64,000 bases of DNA from an uncultured Lachnospiraceae bacterium (GCA_951802115.1 CATOPL010000012.1:1-64000); one strand, 5' to 3'. Positions 28,192-36,797 are shown, counted from the stretch's first letter. Notes: generated from the letters alone by a model not told the origin. A program made the numbers and translations.

Positions 28192-28818
28192 ATGGGAAAT
28201 CATATACTTTCGATTGAAAAAACAACAGAGAATCGTTTTCTGAATATGTATAACCTGCATTATGAAAATAAAGTGGGAAAAAGAGGGGTGTATCATATCG
28301 CATCCAGAGGTAAGGATATCGGCGCTCTTAAAATCAATACCAGAAAAAACAGGCCGGACGGTGTTATTATCTACAGTATTTATGGGGAGAACCGGGATCG
28401 GATGGTACTGGTGCGTCAGTATCGTTTTTCGATTGATGATTATATCTATGAGCTTCCTGCCGGTCTGGTTGACGAAGGGGAAACTTATTCACAGGCAGGC
28501 GCCAGAGAGTTGAAAGAAGAGACCGGGCTGGATTTTGAGCCGTTGCAGGTGGACGAGATGTATCACAAACCGTTTTATACGACGATTGGTATGACAGACG
28601 AGTCCTGTGCAACCGTATATGGTTATGCCACAGGCACTGTTTCCAGAGAAGGGCTTGAGGACAATGAACAGCTCGAAGTGGTTCTTGCAGACAGGGATGA
28701 GGTCAGAAGGATTTTAAAGGAAGAGAATGTGTCCATGAACTGCGGCTATCTGATGATGCACTTTTTGCACCATACGGAAGAGGACCCGTTTTATTTTGTC
28801 AGACAGGAGCCGTTTTAG
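28192..28818 (+). CDS. NUDIX hydrolase, ADP-ribose pyrophosphatase-like
   Basis: A 208-residue protein. The Nudix box (residues about 92-114) reads G-LVDEG-E, with the catalytic core REL-x-EE-x-G in GARELKEETGLDF. An upstream strand is VLVRQYRFSIDDYIYELPAG, typical of ADP-ribose pyrophosphatases. It probably splits ADP-ribose or a related nucleotide sugar. It starts three bases after rsfS and runs directly into the AEC transporter gene (no gap), so it is likely in the same transcript. Confidence 0.9.
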   Translation: MGNHILSIEKTTENRFLNMYNLHYENKVGKRGVYHIASRGKDIGALKINTRKNRPDGVIIYSIYGENRDRMVLVRQYRFSIDDYIYELPAGLVDEGETYSQAGARELKEETGLDFEPLQVDEMYHKPFYTTIGMTDESCATVYGYATGTVSREGLEDNEQLEVVLADRDEVRRILKEENVSMNCGYLMMHFLHHTEEDPFYFVRQEPF

Positions 28819-29760
28819 ATGTCGGAAAATTTTATGATTGCAGCGAAGGCGGTGTTTCCCATTTTCTTTTTAATTCTTCTGGGAATGGGAGCACGCCGTT
28901 TGCGGCTTTTAACAGACCTGGAACTTAAGCATGTAAACTATGCTGTTTTCCAGGTCATGTTTCCGTTTATGATGTTTTATAATATTTACACGGCCGATTT
29001 TTCCGGCGCATGGATCCCATCATATTTTGTATTCTGTGTGGCGATGCTTTTTCTGGTCTGTCTGCTTGCAACTGTATATGCATTGCTGACAGTCCGAGAC
29101 AGCCAAAGCCGCGGAGCTCTGATCCAGGCATTTTACCGGGGAAATCTGGTGCTGATGGGGCTTCCGGTGATGCAAAACCTTATGGGAAACGAAGCGCTTG
29201 GACTGACAACGATCATGTTGGCGGTGATTGTACCGCTTTATAACATACTGGCAGTTGTTATTCTGGAAGTGTTCCGCGGCGGAAAGATGCAGCCTGTTTT
29301 GATCCTGAAAAAGATCCTCAGGAATCCTTTGATTATCGGAGCTGCAGCAGGGATCTTTGCAGTGCTGCTTCAGCTTAGAATTCCGGAAGTTTTTCTGAAA
29401 CCTGTAGGGCAGGTTGCTTCCGCGGCGACTCCGGCGGCGCTTTTGATTATGGGCGCCTCTTTTTACTTTTGCAGTATACATGAGAATCTCAGAAATATTG
29501 TGTTCGGTGTGATCGGCAAGCTGATTATCAGTCCGGGAATTGCTCTGACTGCCGGATATATACTTGGATACCGGGGAACTCCGCTGGCACTTCTGATTGT
29601 GATTTTCGGCGCGCCCTGCGCGGTTTCCAGCTATACGATGGCTCAGCAGATGGACAGTAATGCTGAATTGGCGGCAGGGTGTCTCATTTTTTCTTCTCTG
29701 TTTTCCTGTCTAACCATCTGCGGATGGATCTTTTTGTTCAAACAGCTGGGAGCATTTTAG
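28819..29760 (+). CDS. AEC-family transporter
   Basis: A 313-residue membrane protein with about ten hydrophobic helices in two five-helix halves. Family residues include the half with GNLVLMGLPVM and the half with IFGAPCAVSSYTMAQQM, typical of the auxin efflux carrier (AEC) fold. Such proteins move organic anions such as malate; the substrate here is unknown. The ATG begins right at the NUDIX stop. The end is six bases from the convergent DUF305 gene. Confidence 0.9.
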   Translation: MSENFMIAAKAVFPIFFLILLGMGARRLRLLTDLELKHVNYAVFQVMFPFMMFYNIYTADFSGAWIPSYFVFCVAMLFLVCLLATVYALLTVRDSQSRGALIQAFYRGNLVLMGLPVMQNLMGNEALGLTTIMLAVIVPLYNILAVVILEVFRGGKMQPVLILKKILRNPLIIGAAAGIFAVLLQLRIPEVFLKPVGQVASAATPAALLIMGASFYFCSIHENLRNIVFGVIGKLIISPGIALTAGYILGYRGTPLALLIVIFGAPCAVSSYTMAQQMDSNAELAAGCLIFSSLFSCLTICGWIFLFKQLGAF

Positions 29761-29766
29761 ACTGTT

Positions 29767-30339
29767 TTAACAGCACTCCATATATCTGAGCATACAGCAC
29801 ATTTTCTGCACTTCCTGTCTCTGAGAACAGATAATTTCATCCAGGACCGGAATCAGTTCGGGACAAATACAGTAGCGCAGTGTGTTTTCAGATATGGCGA
29901 TGGCTCCGCAGTGATGAGGAATCATCTCCCGGATAAAATTGCCGTTAACACAGTTGGTAGTGCAGGCATGCTTCATTTTACAGAACATGGTCTGCATAAT
30001 TTTTTTTGTACGGGTCTGATAACGGCACAGATCCTCTTTGGAGTTGTGAACAGCATCGCATCTGCACAGAATTTCGCGCATGCAGGAAATGCTTTTCGTC
30101 TGCGCTGTGATGATCGTCAGGGCCATGTTCTGGAGCGGAATGTGGGTAGTATATCTTAAAAGATTCCGTGACATCTCAATGGCGCCCTGATGGTGAGGGA
30201 TCATCTGTGTGATAAAATTGTGAGAGATGCTGTCTGACAGTTCCGCATGGGTCATTTCATCGGTCATATCACGCAGGATACAGTCGTAGAATGCCAGATA
30301 GTCGTTGGTGACATTGCTGAAATTACATGATCTGTTCAT
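29767..30339 (-). CDS. Tandem DUF305 protein, Cys/His-rich
   Basis: A 190-residue protein with two copies of the DUF305 core: FITQMIPHHQGAIEMSRNLL (about residues 44-63) and FIREMIPHHCGAIAISENTL (about 138-157). The MIPHH-x-GAI motif is typical of DUF305, a ferritin-like four-helix fold that includes copper-binding CopM. There are 17 cysteines in 190 residues, many outside the core. No signal peptide is evident, so the protein is probably cytoplasmic. It may bind metal ions such as copper, inferred from family and residue content. It overlaps no neighbour. Confidence 0.88.
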   Translation of the reverse strand: MNRSCNFSNVTNDYLAFYDCILRDMTDEMTHAELSDSISHNFITQMIPHHQGAIEMSRNLLRYTTHIPLQNMALTIITAQTKSISCMREILCRCDAVHNSKEDLCRYQTRTKKIMQTMFCKMKHACTTNCVNGNFIREMIPHHCGAIAISENTLRYCICPELIPVLDEIICSQRQEVQKMCCMLRYMECC

Positions 30340-30407
30340 AATTACCGTTTTTATGTTCTTTTTAAACAGTATATGGGCAGCGGGATTGTTTTGACACAGA
30401 TGAACAA

Positions 30408-30420
30408 TGAACCTGGTTCA
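30408..30420. promoter_or_regulatory. Palindromic candidate operator
   Basis: TGAACCTGGTTCA is a 13-base palindrome about 70 bases upstream of the DUF305 start. It may bind a dimeric regulator; no factor is identified. Confidence 0.3.
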
Positions 30421-30479
30421 AGACGGATTTATCTGAAAAACAGATCAAAAGAGATTTTATAGTTCAAATCTGTTCTGTA

Positions 30480-30508
30480 TTGACAAATGCATATTATAGT
30501 GATATGAT
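30480..30508 (+). promoter_or_regulatory. Promoter for the SPFH gene
   Basis: A perfect TTGACA (30480-30485), a 17-base spacer and TATGAT (30503-30508) precede the SPFH start. The palindrome TTTTGATATCAAAA follows the -10 box and could be an operator. Confidence 0.7.
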
Positions 30509-30539
30509 TTTGATATCAAAAAAATGGAGGATATCAAAC

Positions 30540-31556
30540 ATGAAAGAAAAGGTATTAAAGGGTCGGAAAAATGGAATGCTTGTATTTCTGCTGATTCTTA
30601 TTCTGTATGTGCTGGCAACGATCGGGACCGTAGTCGGAGGTTTCGAGATAGAGAGAAGCGGGAATCCGGTCTTGCTGATTGTCTGCATTGTTGTTTTGTC
30701 GGTTGGCTGGATTCCATTGTGCGGTCTGAAGGTATTAAAGCCTCAGGAGGCGCTGGTGCTTACATTATTCGGCAAGTATGTAGGAACTTTGAAGGATAAC
30801 GGATTTTATTTTGTCAATCCTTTCTGTACCGGTGTCAATCCGGCTGCAAAGACCAGGCTCAGCCAGAGCGGGGATGTAAAACATGCCTCTGCGATTAATC
30901 CGGATGCGGCAGTGGCAGCGGCGGTATCGTATGAGGCGATCGGTAAAAAAATTTCCCTGAAAATTATGACGCTCAGTAATAACCGCCAAAAGATCAATGA
31001 CTGTCTGGGAAATCCTATCGAGATCGGCATTGCAGTCACTTGGCGGATCGTTGATACAGCGAAAGCAGTGTTCAATGTAGACAACTATAAAGAATTTCTT
31101 TCTCTGCAGTGCGACAGCGCGCTTCGGAACATTGTGAGACTGTATCCTTATGACGTGGCGCCGGGCGTAGATACCACTGGTGACGGAATTGCGGATGAAG
31201 GAAGTCTGCGTGGCTCCAGTGAGATCGTGGCGGCCAGAATCCGGGATGAGATTCAGGAACGGGTCAATGAAGCAGGGATTGAGATTCTGGAAGCAAGGAT
31301 CACATATCTGGCATATGCGCCGGAGATTGCAGCTGTCATGCTTCAACGCCAGCAGGCATCCGCTGTGATCGATGCAAGAAAGATGATCGTGGACGGTGCC
31401 GTAGGCATGGTGGAGATGGCACTGGAGCGTCTGAATGAAAATGATGTGGTTACACTGGATGAAGAACGTAAAGCAGCCATGGTTTCCAATCTTCTGGTCG
31501 TCCTCTGCGGAAACCATGATGCACAGCCCATCGTGAACACCGGAACGTTGTACTGA
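30540..31556 (+). CDS. SPFH/Band 7 membrane protein
   Basis: About 338 residues from ATG 30540 (GGAGG nine bases upstream). An N-terminal hydrophobic stretch (about residues 12-55, two segments) is followed by a Band 7/SPFH domain: [37 protein letters not shown], and [20 protein letters not shown]. The C-terminal part is helical and may oligomerise. SPFH proteins form membrane rings that organise lipid domains and proteases. A small ribbon-helix-helix gene follows after one base. This pairing is common in Clostridia. Confidence 0.9.
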   Translation: MKEKVLKGRKNGMLVFLLILILYVLATIGTVVGGFEIERSGNPVLLIVCIVVLSVGWIPLCGLKVLKPQEALVLTLFGKYVGTLKDNGFYFVNPFCTGVNPAAKTRLSQSGDVKHASAINPDAAVAAAVSYEAIGKKISLKIMTLSNNRQKINDCLGNPIEIGIAVTWRIVDTAKAVFNVDNYKEFLSLQCDSALRNIVRLYPYDVAPGVDTTGDGIADEGSLRGSSEIVAARIRDEIQERVNEAGIEILEARITYLAYAPEIAAVMLQRQQASAVIDARKMIVDGAVGMVEMALERLNENDVVTLDEERKAAMVSNLLVVLCGNHDAQPIVNTGTLY

Positions 31557-31557
31557 C

Positions 31558-31761
31558 ATGGCGGATAACCGGAAAAAGCAGGTTCCGCTGCGGTTGTCGC
31601 CGAAACTGTATGACGCGATCGCAGCATGGGCAGAGGATGATTTTCGTTCTGTAAACGGCCAGATTGAATATCTGCTGACCGAATGTGTGCGGCAGCGGAA
31701 AAAGAACGGAAAATATGTACCGGAAGAGCTGGATGTGCCGCCGGAGCTGGATCTGGAATAA
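31558..31761 (+). CDS. Small ribbon-helix-helix (Arc-like) protein
   Basis: A 67-residue protein. [20 protein letters not shown] gives the beta strand and first helix, and [16 protein letters not shown] the second helix of an Arc/MetJ-type DNA-binding fold. The C-terminal tail is acidic. It begins one base after the SPFH stop. It may regulate the SPFH operon or act as a binding partner; no toxin gene is adjacent. Confidence 0.75.
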   Translation: MADNRKKQVPLRLSPKLYDAIAAWAEDDFRSVNGQIEYLLTECVRQRKKNGKYVPEELDVPPELDLE

Positions 31762-31769
31762 ATTTCCGG

Positions 31770-32819
31770 TCATTCCAGCGGGAAAGTGACCTTCCAGTTT
31801 CCTTCTGTTTTCTGACCGGAGATTACAAAATATCCATGGAGAGTATAGTCGGAAAGCTCTTCAATATTGATATCAAAAATTTCCTCCACAAAGGTAACCG
31901 GATGTGAGGAATCGGTTTCATCCTGGAAATGAATGCTGCGGAAAGAAGTTTTCTTTCCGTCTGCATTTTCCAGCCACAGATACCCGTGGTTGTCGTTTTC
32001 CAGAGTGTTTTCCAGGGATGTCTGTATATGAAGCATCCCGTCCCGATAACCAAGGGCGGTCAGAGTGATACCGTTCGCGGGCAGGATATCGATCGAGGTG
32101 TTAGGGACCAGGACATCTGTCCCCTGGTCGTCTTCCAGATCTTCAAAGCTGCCTCCCAGGCCGCTGGGATCTACTTTTTTTACGGCAGGGTTTTCAGGAA
32201 TCATATCCGGCTCCAGAGCAATCGGAATATCTTCGTAAATTGATTTGCCGCTTAGAAATTCTTTTACAGAAAACGTGATCTTTTCTCCCTGGATGGAATG
32301 TTCGGCGTCTGTTTCAGACCATTCTTTGAGCGTGATAAGAAAATAGACCTTTTTTGCGTCAGCATCATAACCGGCACGTTCACAGGTTTCAGCAGCAGGA
32401 AACGGCCGGTGAACAGAATAGCTGTCGTACAGATCTGTTGTCTGATCGATCCGGTCTCCGTTCAAATCCTCCATGGAGATATAAATTCTGGCTGTATCTT
32501 TCTCAACGGAAGCGGACACGACTTCCATACGGATTCCCTGATCTTCGGAAGTCAGATGTACCGGCATCAGATACTGGGCGGCTTCCGGGGACAGAGTATA
32601 TAAAAACTGATAGACAGGCTCTATGTGGGCAGCCAGTGCAGGTATGGAGATAAAAAAAGCAGTGCAGAAGAGAAAGACGGCGGCTGTAATGACCTGCCAG
32701 GGCATGGATAAGATTTTTCTGTTCTGTATTGCGGCTCTGTCCAGCAGTTGTTTTGTTAACGCTTCATCAGGACTGATATGATCGTATAACTGTCTGTATG
32801 TGTCTCTAAAATTCATCAA
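31770..32819 (-). CDS. DUF4179 membrane protein, putative anti-sigma factor
   Basis: A 349-residue protein with a cytoplasmic N-terminus of about 45 residues, one membrane helix (about 42-61) and a large extracytoplasmic domain that resembles DUF4179 (YTLSPEAAQYLMPVHLTSED). DUF4179 proteins in Clostridia are usually encoded beside ECF sigma factors and are thought to sequester them. The gene overlaps the sigma gene by 14 bases on the minus strand, confirming co-translation. Extracytoplasmic signal unknown. Confidence 0.85.
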   Translation of the reverse strand: MMNFRDTYRQLYDHISPDEALTKQLLDRAAIQNRKILSMPWQVITAAVFLFCTAFFISIPALAAHIEPVYQFLYTLSPEAAQYLMPVHLTSEDQGIRMEVVSASVEKDTARIYISMEDLNGDRIDQTTDLYDSYSVHRPFPAAETCERAGYDADAKKVYFLITLKEWSETDAEHSIQGEKITFSVKEFLSGKSIYEDIPIALEPDMIPENPAVKKVDPSGLGGSFEDLEDDQGTDVLVPNTSIDILPANGITLTALGYRDGMLHIQTSLENTLENDNHGYLWLENADGKKTSFRSIHFQDETDSSHPVTFVEEIFDINIEELSDYTLHGYFVISGQKTEGNWKVTFPLE

Positions 32820-33276
32820 ATTCCTCCTTTAAAATTTCTTTTAACATTGCTCTTGCGCGTGTGAGCTGTGTCCGAACAGTGGAAATCTTCCGGCAAAGGA
32901 TTTGTCCGATCTCTTTTGTGGAAAGTTCTTCATAATAGAACAGATGGATGACTTCGCGATAGCATGGAGACAGTTTCTGCAGTGCATGGGACAGATCAAT
33001 GTTTTCTGATACTTCAGACGCCAGTTCTTCCGGCAGAGGCTCTGTATAGCGTTTCCAGGGAGAACGCCACAGGCTGTTGGCGCAGTTTGCAGTCACTTTC
33101 AAAAACCATGCTTTTTTGTGAGACGGGTTTTGAAAGGCCGGCATTTTTCGAAGATAGCGAAGAAACACTTCCTGATAGATTTCGTCCGCATCCTGCCGGT
33201 TACCGGTTCGCGCATAGGCAAGTCGGTAGACCATTTCTGAGTAGTTCCGGACTGTCTCTTCTGGATTATCTTTCAC
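32806..33276 (-). CDS. ECF-type sigma-70 factor (unit 1)
   Basis: A 156-residue sigma factor starting at GTG with AAGGAGG well spaced. Sigma region 2 includes MVYRLAYARTGNRQDADEIY and VFLRYLRKMP; region 4 includes LSPCYREVIHLFYYEEL, STKEIGQIL and ISTVRTQLTRARAMLKE. It lacks regions 1 and 3, as expected for an ECF factor. It is co-encoded with a DUF4179 protein and diverges from sigma unit 2. The regulon is unknown. Confidence 0.93.
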   Translation of the reverse strand: MKDNPEETVRNYSEMVYRLAYARTGNRQDADEIYQEVFLRYLRKMPAFQNPSHKKAWFLKVTANCANSLWRSPWKRYTEPLPEELASEVSENIDLSHALQKLSPCYREVIHLFYYEELSTKEIGQILCRKISTVRTQLTRARAMLKEILKEEFDEF

Positions 33277-33556
33277 AATTTATCACCTCCTTTTGTATGC
33301 GGTAATCCCTGTTACCATTGTTCTTAACAAACTCCAGTATACAGGTAAATCCACGTTGCTACGAATGTGGGGTCACTTCATATTGTCCTACTAAGAATAC
33401 CCGCCAGAAGAGAAAAAAGCTACAAAAAATAAAAAAAGAATGATGGAAGGAACCATTTGGCTTTTCAGACAGTCTTATCTATGAAACATGTTTCAAAAAC
33501 AGATATTGCCGAGATGAAACGATCGTCTCATAGATGTAAAAAGTTGGTGAGAAGTG
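33277..33556. promoter_or_regulatory. Divergent regulatory gap between two sigma units
   Basis: About 280 bases without a gene. Near unit 2 lie GAAACATGTTTC (33483-33494, perfect 12-base palindrome) and ATGAAACGATCGTCTCAT (33514-33531, 16 of 18 symmetrical). ATCTATGAAAC (33477-33487) mirrors GTCTCATAGAT (33525-33535). TGAAAC occurs twice. These look like operator repeats. No standard -35/-10 pair was confirmed. Confidence 0.45.
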
Positions 33557-34030
33557 ATGATAATGAAAAAAGAACAGTTTTGTCAAAAAGTCCGGGAACA
33601 GGAACTCTCCATGTACCGTTATGCGCTGGGAATTCTGAGAAATTCTGCAGATGCGGAAGATGCGGTGGGTGAAACGGTTCTCAGAGCATATGACCACCTG
33701 AAGCAGCTGAAAGATCCGGCGTGTTTTCGGTCATGGATTATGTCGATACTGGTCAATGTGACAAAAAACATACTGTCCGGAAGAAAGCGTCTGGAGCTTC
33801 CGGGAGACATGAACCAGTATGAACAGGGAACTTGCGGAGAAAAAAACGAACTCTGGTATGCAGTTATGGAACTTCCTCATGATTTTCGTCATGCGGTAAT
33901 TCTCTATTATTATGAAGGTTTTCGTACCAGAGAAATTGCACAGATGCTGGAAATATCGGAAGGAACCGTAAAATCCAGGCTTAATCGGGCAAGACAGAAA
34001 CTGAAAACGGCATTGGAGGGCTTGTACTGA
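33557..34030 (+). CDS. ECF-type sigma-70 factor (unit 2)
   Basis: About 157 residues from ATG 33557; GTG 33554 and ATG 33563 are alternatives. Region 2 shows SMYRYALGILRNSADAEDAV and FRSWIMSILVNVTKNIL; region 4 shows LPHDFRHAVILYYYEGFRTR followed by EIAQMLEISEGTVKSRLNRA. It overlaps its DUF4179 partner by one base (TGATG), indicating coupled translation. Similar in layout to unit 1 but not a close copy. Confidence 0.93.
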   Translation: MIMKKEQFCQKVREQELSMYRYALGILRNSADAEDAVGETVLRAYDHLKQLKDPACFRSWIMSILVNVTKNILSGRKRLELPGDMNQYEQGTCGEKNELWYAVMELPHDFRHAVILYYYEGFRTREIAQMLEISEGTVKSRLNRARQKLKTALEGLY

Positions 34031-35145
34031 TGGAAAAAAGAGAGCAGAATCAGAAAATCGATGAACAGATCAGAAGGGAAGCAGAAAAAGAGCAGTGGAA
34101 ACTGCCTGCATCCTGTGAAAAACGGCTGGAACAGATTTTGACGGAGCTTCCAGATTCCATAACGGAGGAGAAAAACAGGATAAAACTCTGGCGGAGCAGA
34201 AAAAGTCTGCTTCTGGCAGCTGCCCTTGCTGCCCTTGTGGGAACAACAGCCATGGCATCCGGATTATTTCACTGGGATCAGAGGGCGGTGGAAAATTTTA
34301 ATCAGCCTACAGAGGAGGAACAGAATGCGATGACTATGGAAGGGATGGCAAAAGAGCAGACTGCTTCCGTTACGGATGCAGGTATTACAGTTACGGCCAA
34401 ACAGACAGTGCAGGATAAAAATACACTGTATATTTTGCTGGATATCCGGACGGAAGAGGCGATTATTGACGGAAACGGAGGTTTTGATCGTTCGGATGAA
34501 AACGGAGAATATGGAAGTCCGTGGATTATCACAGAAAATGAGGATGCACTGAATAATGTGTCGATGGGCTTTTCACCGGACAGTCCTTCTTTTGCAGAGC
34601 TTTCTGATCACGGATATTATGAGATTTCGGCTCTGAAATCCATGGAGCAGGAATGGACAGAGAATCAGATTACGATTAGCTTTACAGAATACAGTTACTA
34701 TACGTACGAGAACGGTGATACCATTCCTCATACGATTAAAGGAAACTGGACGCTTGTGCTTCCGCTGGGAGAAGATACAATGCTGGAGGCCAGTGTTTTT
34801 GAGCCGCAACAGCCTGTGGAAATAAAAGGAATACCGGTGCGAGTCAAGCGGGTGGAGCTGTCGCCTCTTTCTCTTCTTCTGACTTTTGACATGGACGATC
34901 TGGATAAGCTGAAGGAGGTCTGTGATACAGGAGAGGAAGATATCTATTTGATGGAAACTGAGTTCAGCGGTTTCCTGGATCGGAGCGGAGAAGAACTCCA
35001 TGCCGGTATGGGCGGCATGAGCGGGAAATATGACTTTGAAAACCGCGAAATCATACGTCAGATAGGACTGGATACCTACGTCGATACAGATCAGGTGAAA
35101 GCTGTGCTCCTCGGAGAAGAAAAAACAGCAGTAGAACTGGAATAA
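34030..35145 (+). CDS. DUF4179-like membrane protein, putative anti-sigma factor
   Basis: A 371-residue protein with an acidic-basic N-terminal region of about 55 residues, one membrane helix (about 58-77) and an extracytoplasmic domain starting near VENFNQPTEEEQNAMTMEGM. The family pattern VTDAGITVTAKQTVQDKNTL with LYILLDIRTEE matches DUF4179. It shares topology with the unit 1 protein. It should hold sigma unit 2 inactive until an outside signal acts. Signal unknown. Confidence 0.82.
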   Translation: MEKREQNQKIDEQIRREAEKEQWKLPASCEKRLEQILTELPDSITEEKNRIKLWRSRKSLLLAAALAALVGTTAMASGLFHWDQRAVENFNQPTEEEQNAMTMEGMAKEQTASVTDAGITVTAKQTVQDKNTLYILLDIRTEEAIIDGNGGFDRSDENGEYGSPWIITENEDALNNVSMGFSPDSPSFAELSDHGYYEISALKSMEQEWTENQITISFTEYSYYTYENGDTIPHTIKGNWTLVLPLGEDTMLEASVFEPQQPVEIKGIPVRVKRVELSPLSLLLTFDMDDLDKLKEVCDTGEEDIYLMETEFSGFLDRSGEELHAGMGGMSGKYDFENREIIRQIGLDTYVDTDQVKAVLLGEEKTAVELE

Positions 35146-35216
35146 CGTAAAAAATTTTGATTGTTTTGAAGTAATTCCAATTCCTGGCTCGTTATAATAT
35201 ATGAACAGTCCGAAAG

Positions 35217-35232
35217 AAGGAGGCGGGAACGA
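35217..35232 (+). promoter_or_regulatory. Ribosome site that may favour an ATC start for sigma unit 3
   Basis: AAGGAGG at 35217-35223 lies eight bases before the in-frame ATC at 35232. The first in-frame ATG (35259) lies 35 bases away, too far for this site. The intervening codons read in frame as INTEEQFTA. Start choice therefore hinges on this site. Confidence 0.5.
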
Positions 35233-35258
35233 TCAATACAGAAGAACAGTTTACAGCG

Positions 35259-35732
35259 ATGCTTACGAAATATGAAAAGCTGATCTATACGCTGTGTTAC
35301 CGGATGTCCGGCAATCTCTTTGACGCGCAGGATCTGACGCAGGAGACGTTCCTGTCTGCCTATCAGCGTCTGGAAGAATTTGACGGAGAGCACGAACGGG
35401 CATGGATCTGCAGGATCGCTGTCAACAAATGTCTGGATCATCAGAAAAGTGCGGCGCGCAGGATTTTGCCGGCAGAAGAAAAGATCTTTTTGGAGCTGGC
35501 CGACGGGAACGCAGACCCGGAGGCCACCTGCCTGCTGGATGAATCAAAGAAAGAAGTGCAGAAATTGTGCAGACAGCTTCCGCCGCCATACGATGAGATT
35601 GCAGAAGCTCATTTTTATGAAGAGAAATCGGTCAGGGAAATCGCAGAAGAAAGAGGACGGAACCTGAGAACAGTGCAGACGCAGGTATATCGTGCCAAAG
35701 GACTTTTAAAAAAGAAACTGAAAGGAGGATGA
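35259..35732 (+). CDS. ECF-type sigma-70 factor (unit 3)
   Basis: 157 residues from ATG 35259; from the ATC at 35232 it would be 166. Region 2 shows KLIYTLCYRMSGNLFDAQDL and TQETFLSAYQRLEEF; region 4 shows LPPPYDEIAEAHFYEEKSVR and EIAEERGRNLRTVQTQVYRA. The added N-terminal nine residues would complete region 2's usual lead-in. It precedes a zinc-finger anti-sigma gene, whose coding starts near its stop. A candidate -10 TATAAT lies at 35193-35198. Confidence 0.92.
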   Translation: MLTKYEKLIYTLCYRMSGNLFDAQDLTQETFLSAYQRLEEFDGEHERAWICRIAVNKCLDHQKSAARRILPAEEKIFLELADGNADPEATCLLDESKKEVQKLCRQLPPPYDEIAEAHFYEEKSVREIAEERGRNLRTVQTQVYRAKGLLKKKLKGG

Positions 35733-35737
35733 AGCGG

Positions 35738-36214
35738 ATGGAAAAAATAAACGGGCATCTGTCAGAAGAACAGCTGGAAGCCTTTATGTCCGGGAAAGTT
35801 TCTGCGGAAGAAAAGGGGCAAATGTATACGCATATCAAAACCTGCGACTATTGTGCGGAGCTCCTGGCAGCCTGTCTGGAAGAAGATCTTCTCTCACCGC
35901 CGGCTTATCTGCAGGAAGAGATCCTGGAGAAGAGCAGAAGTATCGAGATACAGACAGTTCGGACAATCCGTCAGACCTCCAGACAGACGAGGCTGTTCTT
36001 TTACAGCCTCAAAGTTGGATGTGCACTGGCAGTTTCGTTGTTGCTTCTGTTCGTTTTTCCTCAGACGGAAAGCGTCGGAGTCCGGCAGGAAATGTATTTT
36101 CTGGAAGAGAAACAAAACTTTATGACTGAAAAGATCCGGGCCGGAAGCGACAAAATTGACAGTTTTGTGGATCATGTGAGCAGCTGGCAGATATTTATGG
36201 ATGAGGAGGAATAA
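35738..36214 (+). CDS. Zinc-finger membrane anti-sigma factor
   Basis: About 158 residues from ATG 35738 (AAGGAGG nine bases upstream; ATG 35729 overlaps that site). The N-terminal zf-HC2-like motif is TH-I-K-T-C-D-Y-C-A-E, of the His-x3-Cys-x2-Cys type that binds zinc in anti-sigma factors. One membrane helix lies at about 94-110. The C-terminal outer part is short and charged. It likely restrains sigma unit 3. This class differs from the DUF4179 partners of units 1 and 2. Confidence 0.85.
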   Translation: MEKINGHLSEEQLEAFMSGKVSAEEKGQMYTHIKTCDYCAELLAACLEEDLLSPPAYLQEEILEKSRSIEIQTVRTIRQTSRQTRLFFYSLKVGCALAVSLLLLFVFPQTESVGVRQEMYFLEEKQNFMTEKIRAGSDKIDSFVDHVSSWQIFMDEEE

Positions 36215-36215
36215 A

Positions 36216-36746
36216 ATGATCAGAAAAAAGAATGGTTTTATCACTTTTATCTGCTCCCTGATTCCGGGGGCAGGAGAGATGTATCTGGGATTTATGAAGG
36301 AAGGAACTAGTATTATGTGTCTGGCTTATGCAATTTTCCTCATCGGAGCATGGTTGGATATGTCATGGCTTGTCTCCGGCGTGATCATTCTGTGGTTCTA
36401 CAGTCTGTTCAATGTCCATAATAAAGTGAGCCTCTCGGATGAGGAATTTTATGCGCTGGAAGACGAATATCTGTTTCGTTTTGAACAGATTTTTCCGCGA
36501 AACGGGCTGAACAGAAGGCAGAGTAAGGTGTTTGGCTGGTTGCTGCTGTTTTTTGGAATCTCAGTAATCTGGAAATCATCGATTCGGAATCTGCTGGCAA
36601 TTCTGCAGACTTATGTATCCTCAGATTTTGCCGATATTGTGGGAAATTATCTGTATAATATTCCCAGATTTGTAGTGGCGGCTATCCTGATTGTCAGCGG
36701 TATCCGCATGATTCTGAAAAAGAAAAATGAGCTGGAACTGGAATAA
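36216..36746 (+). CDS. TM2-like membrane protein of unknown function
   Basis: About 176 residues from ATG 36216 (GAGGAGGAATAAAATG). The N-terminal half carries SLIPGAGEMYLGFMKEG, the glycine pattern typical of TM2/DUF5683-like membrane hairpins. Two more hydrophobic segments follow (about 105-120 and 145-165). It sits directly after the anti-sigma gene and is probably in the same operon. No enzyme motif was seen. Confidence 0.7.
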   Translation: MIRKKNGFITFICSLIPGAGEMYLGFMKEGTSIMCLAYAIFLIGAWLDMSWLVSGVIILWFYSLFNVHNKVSLSDEEFYALEDEYLFRFEQIFPRNGLNRRQSKVFGWLLLFFGISVIWKSSIRNLLAILQTYVSSDFADIVGNYLYNIPRFVVAAILIVSGIRMILKKKNELELE

Positions 36747-36767
36747 ATTTATCTTTTTTAATTTTTA

Positions 36768-36797
36768 TGAAACTTTTTTGATACAAAAAACGTCTAA
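36768..36797 (+). promoter_or_regulatory. ECF-type promoter TGAAAC-N17-CGTC
   Basis: TGAAAC (36768-36773), a 17-base T/A-rich spacer and CGTCTAA (36791-36797) match the ECF sigma promoter consensus of Firmicutes (TGAAAC/CGTC). It lies 40 bases before the next gene and just after the sigma unit 3 operon. Confidence 0.55.

Noticed and set aside
30765..31559. Antisense frame opposite the SPFH gene
   Set aside because: Low-complexity His/Cys-rich translation is typical of a shadow frame; the SPFH motifs are on the plus strand.
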